A stretch of DNA of 64,000 bases. Source: Novipirellula aureliae. Its GTDB lineage: Bacteria; Planctomycetota; Planctomycetia; Pirellulales; Pirellulaceae. Both the position numbers and the translations under genes were made by a program. The stretch is from assembly GCF_007860185.1 (NCBI RefSeq), contig NZ_SJPY01000008.1, positions 273,358 through 337,357 of the forward strand. Reading direction: 5' to 3'. Of this stretch, positions 63,920 through 64,000 are shown one piece after another. How positions within the stretch are numbered: the stretch's first letter is position 1; every line of letters starts with the position of its first letter. The notes beneath the pieces are model-generated. The model searched no databases, was not told where the DNA came from, and worked only from the letters and a program-made list of their open reading frames with translations.

Positions 63920-64000
63920 CGCGTGATGGATTTTTTTTGACATTTTATGCACCGATAAAGTGGTGGTTTCTAACAGGTTTTCAACAGCGTTTGATGGTGT

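Larger units (their letters stand above)
54444..64000. mobile_element. Chromosomal integron with degenerate intI and cassette array
   Basis: Integrase on the minus strand (54444-55683), cassettes on the plus strand. Cassette limits, read from G^TT crossover points: 55865-57410, 57411-58123, 58124-58624, 58625-59280, 59281-59932, 59933-60411, 60412-61127, 61128-62217, 62218-62930, 62931-63281 and 63282 onward. In eight of the ten complete cassettes the R'' box is the reverse complement of the cassette's own first seven bases; the last, incomplete cassette also shows this. The sites are ~90 nt long with similar stems. This is the standard plan of a sedentary chromosomal integron (known from Vibrio and environmental bacteria). 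The right end lies outside the window. Confidence 0.88.

Overview
The window looks like chromosomal DNA of a planctomycete, most likely a Rhodopirellula/Pirellulaceae-type organism. The evidence is a set of protein families largely typical of that group: a DUF1552 + DUF1592/1588/1585 pair, an ECF sigma factor overlapping a Ser/Thr kinase-TPR gene, a DUF1598 protein, a giant dockerin/cadherin-like surface protein with a GDRRVLA-type N-terminal motif, a very long flagellin, a short conserved lipoprotein, and many genes overlapping as ATGA.

Layout. 0.3-16.7 kb: Cys-rich envelope protein, YgfZ, ECF sigma factor and kinase, DUF1552/DUF1592 pair, DcaP-like porin, MscS channel, nucleoside diphosphate kinase, small lipoprotein. 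17-24.6 kb: retropepsin-like protease, a hypothetical, and a four-gene ABC-2 exporter operon in which every junction overlaps. 25-34.5 kb: DUF1598 protein, a decayed Gfo/Idh oxidoreductase fragment, an acidic secreted protein, the giant surface protein, and a peroxiredoxin operon. 34.6-42 kb: SpoU methyltransferase, a large hybrid histidine kinase, M42 peptidase, an HTH-receiver protein, DUF2809. 42-54 kb: a simple-repeat field that truncates a flagellin gene, a CNNM/CNNM/ABC-permease operon, Flp pilin, cytochrome oxidase subunit III, MoxR ATPase, and a methyltransferase + UbiA-like pair.

The most striking region is 54.4-64.0 kb, a chromosomal integron. An integron-type tyrosine recombinase gene (minus strand, broken by a frameshift and an internal deletion) is followed, in the opposite orientation, by an array of about ten gene cassettes, all on the plus strand and separated by ~90-nt attC sites. 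In eight of the ten complete cassettes the R'' box is the exact reverse complement of the cassette's own first bases; the last, incomplete cassette also matches. Most attC stems carry two conserved bulged bases (G and A). The first cassette, by its boundaries, holds an IS91-family HUH transposase. Others encode lipoproteins, a small zinc-ribbon membrane protein, a thioredoxin-like protein without cysteines, a DUF3644 HEPN-motif protein and several unknowns. One 713-bp cassette occurs twice with no difference noticed, bounded exactly at the recombination points. The array probably runs past the right edge.

A second theme is dispersed hairpin repeats: two REP-like families that begin with GTAG just before a short stem-loop (arrays at 14.9, 27.3 and 32.9 kb), and two small inverted-repeat elements (18.2 kb; 50.7 kb with a half copy at 24.8 kb). 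No tRNA, rRNA or CRISPR was found.
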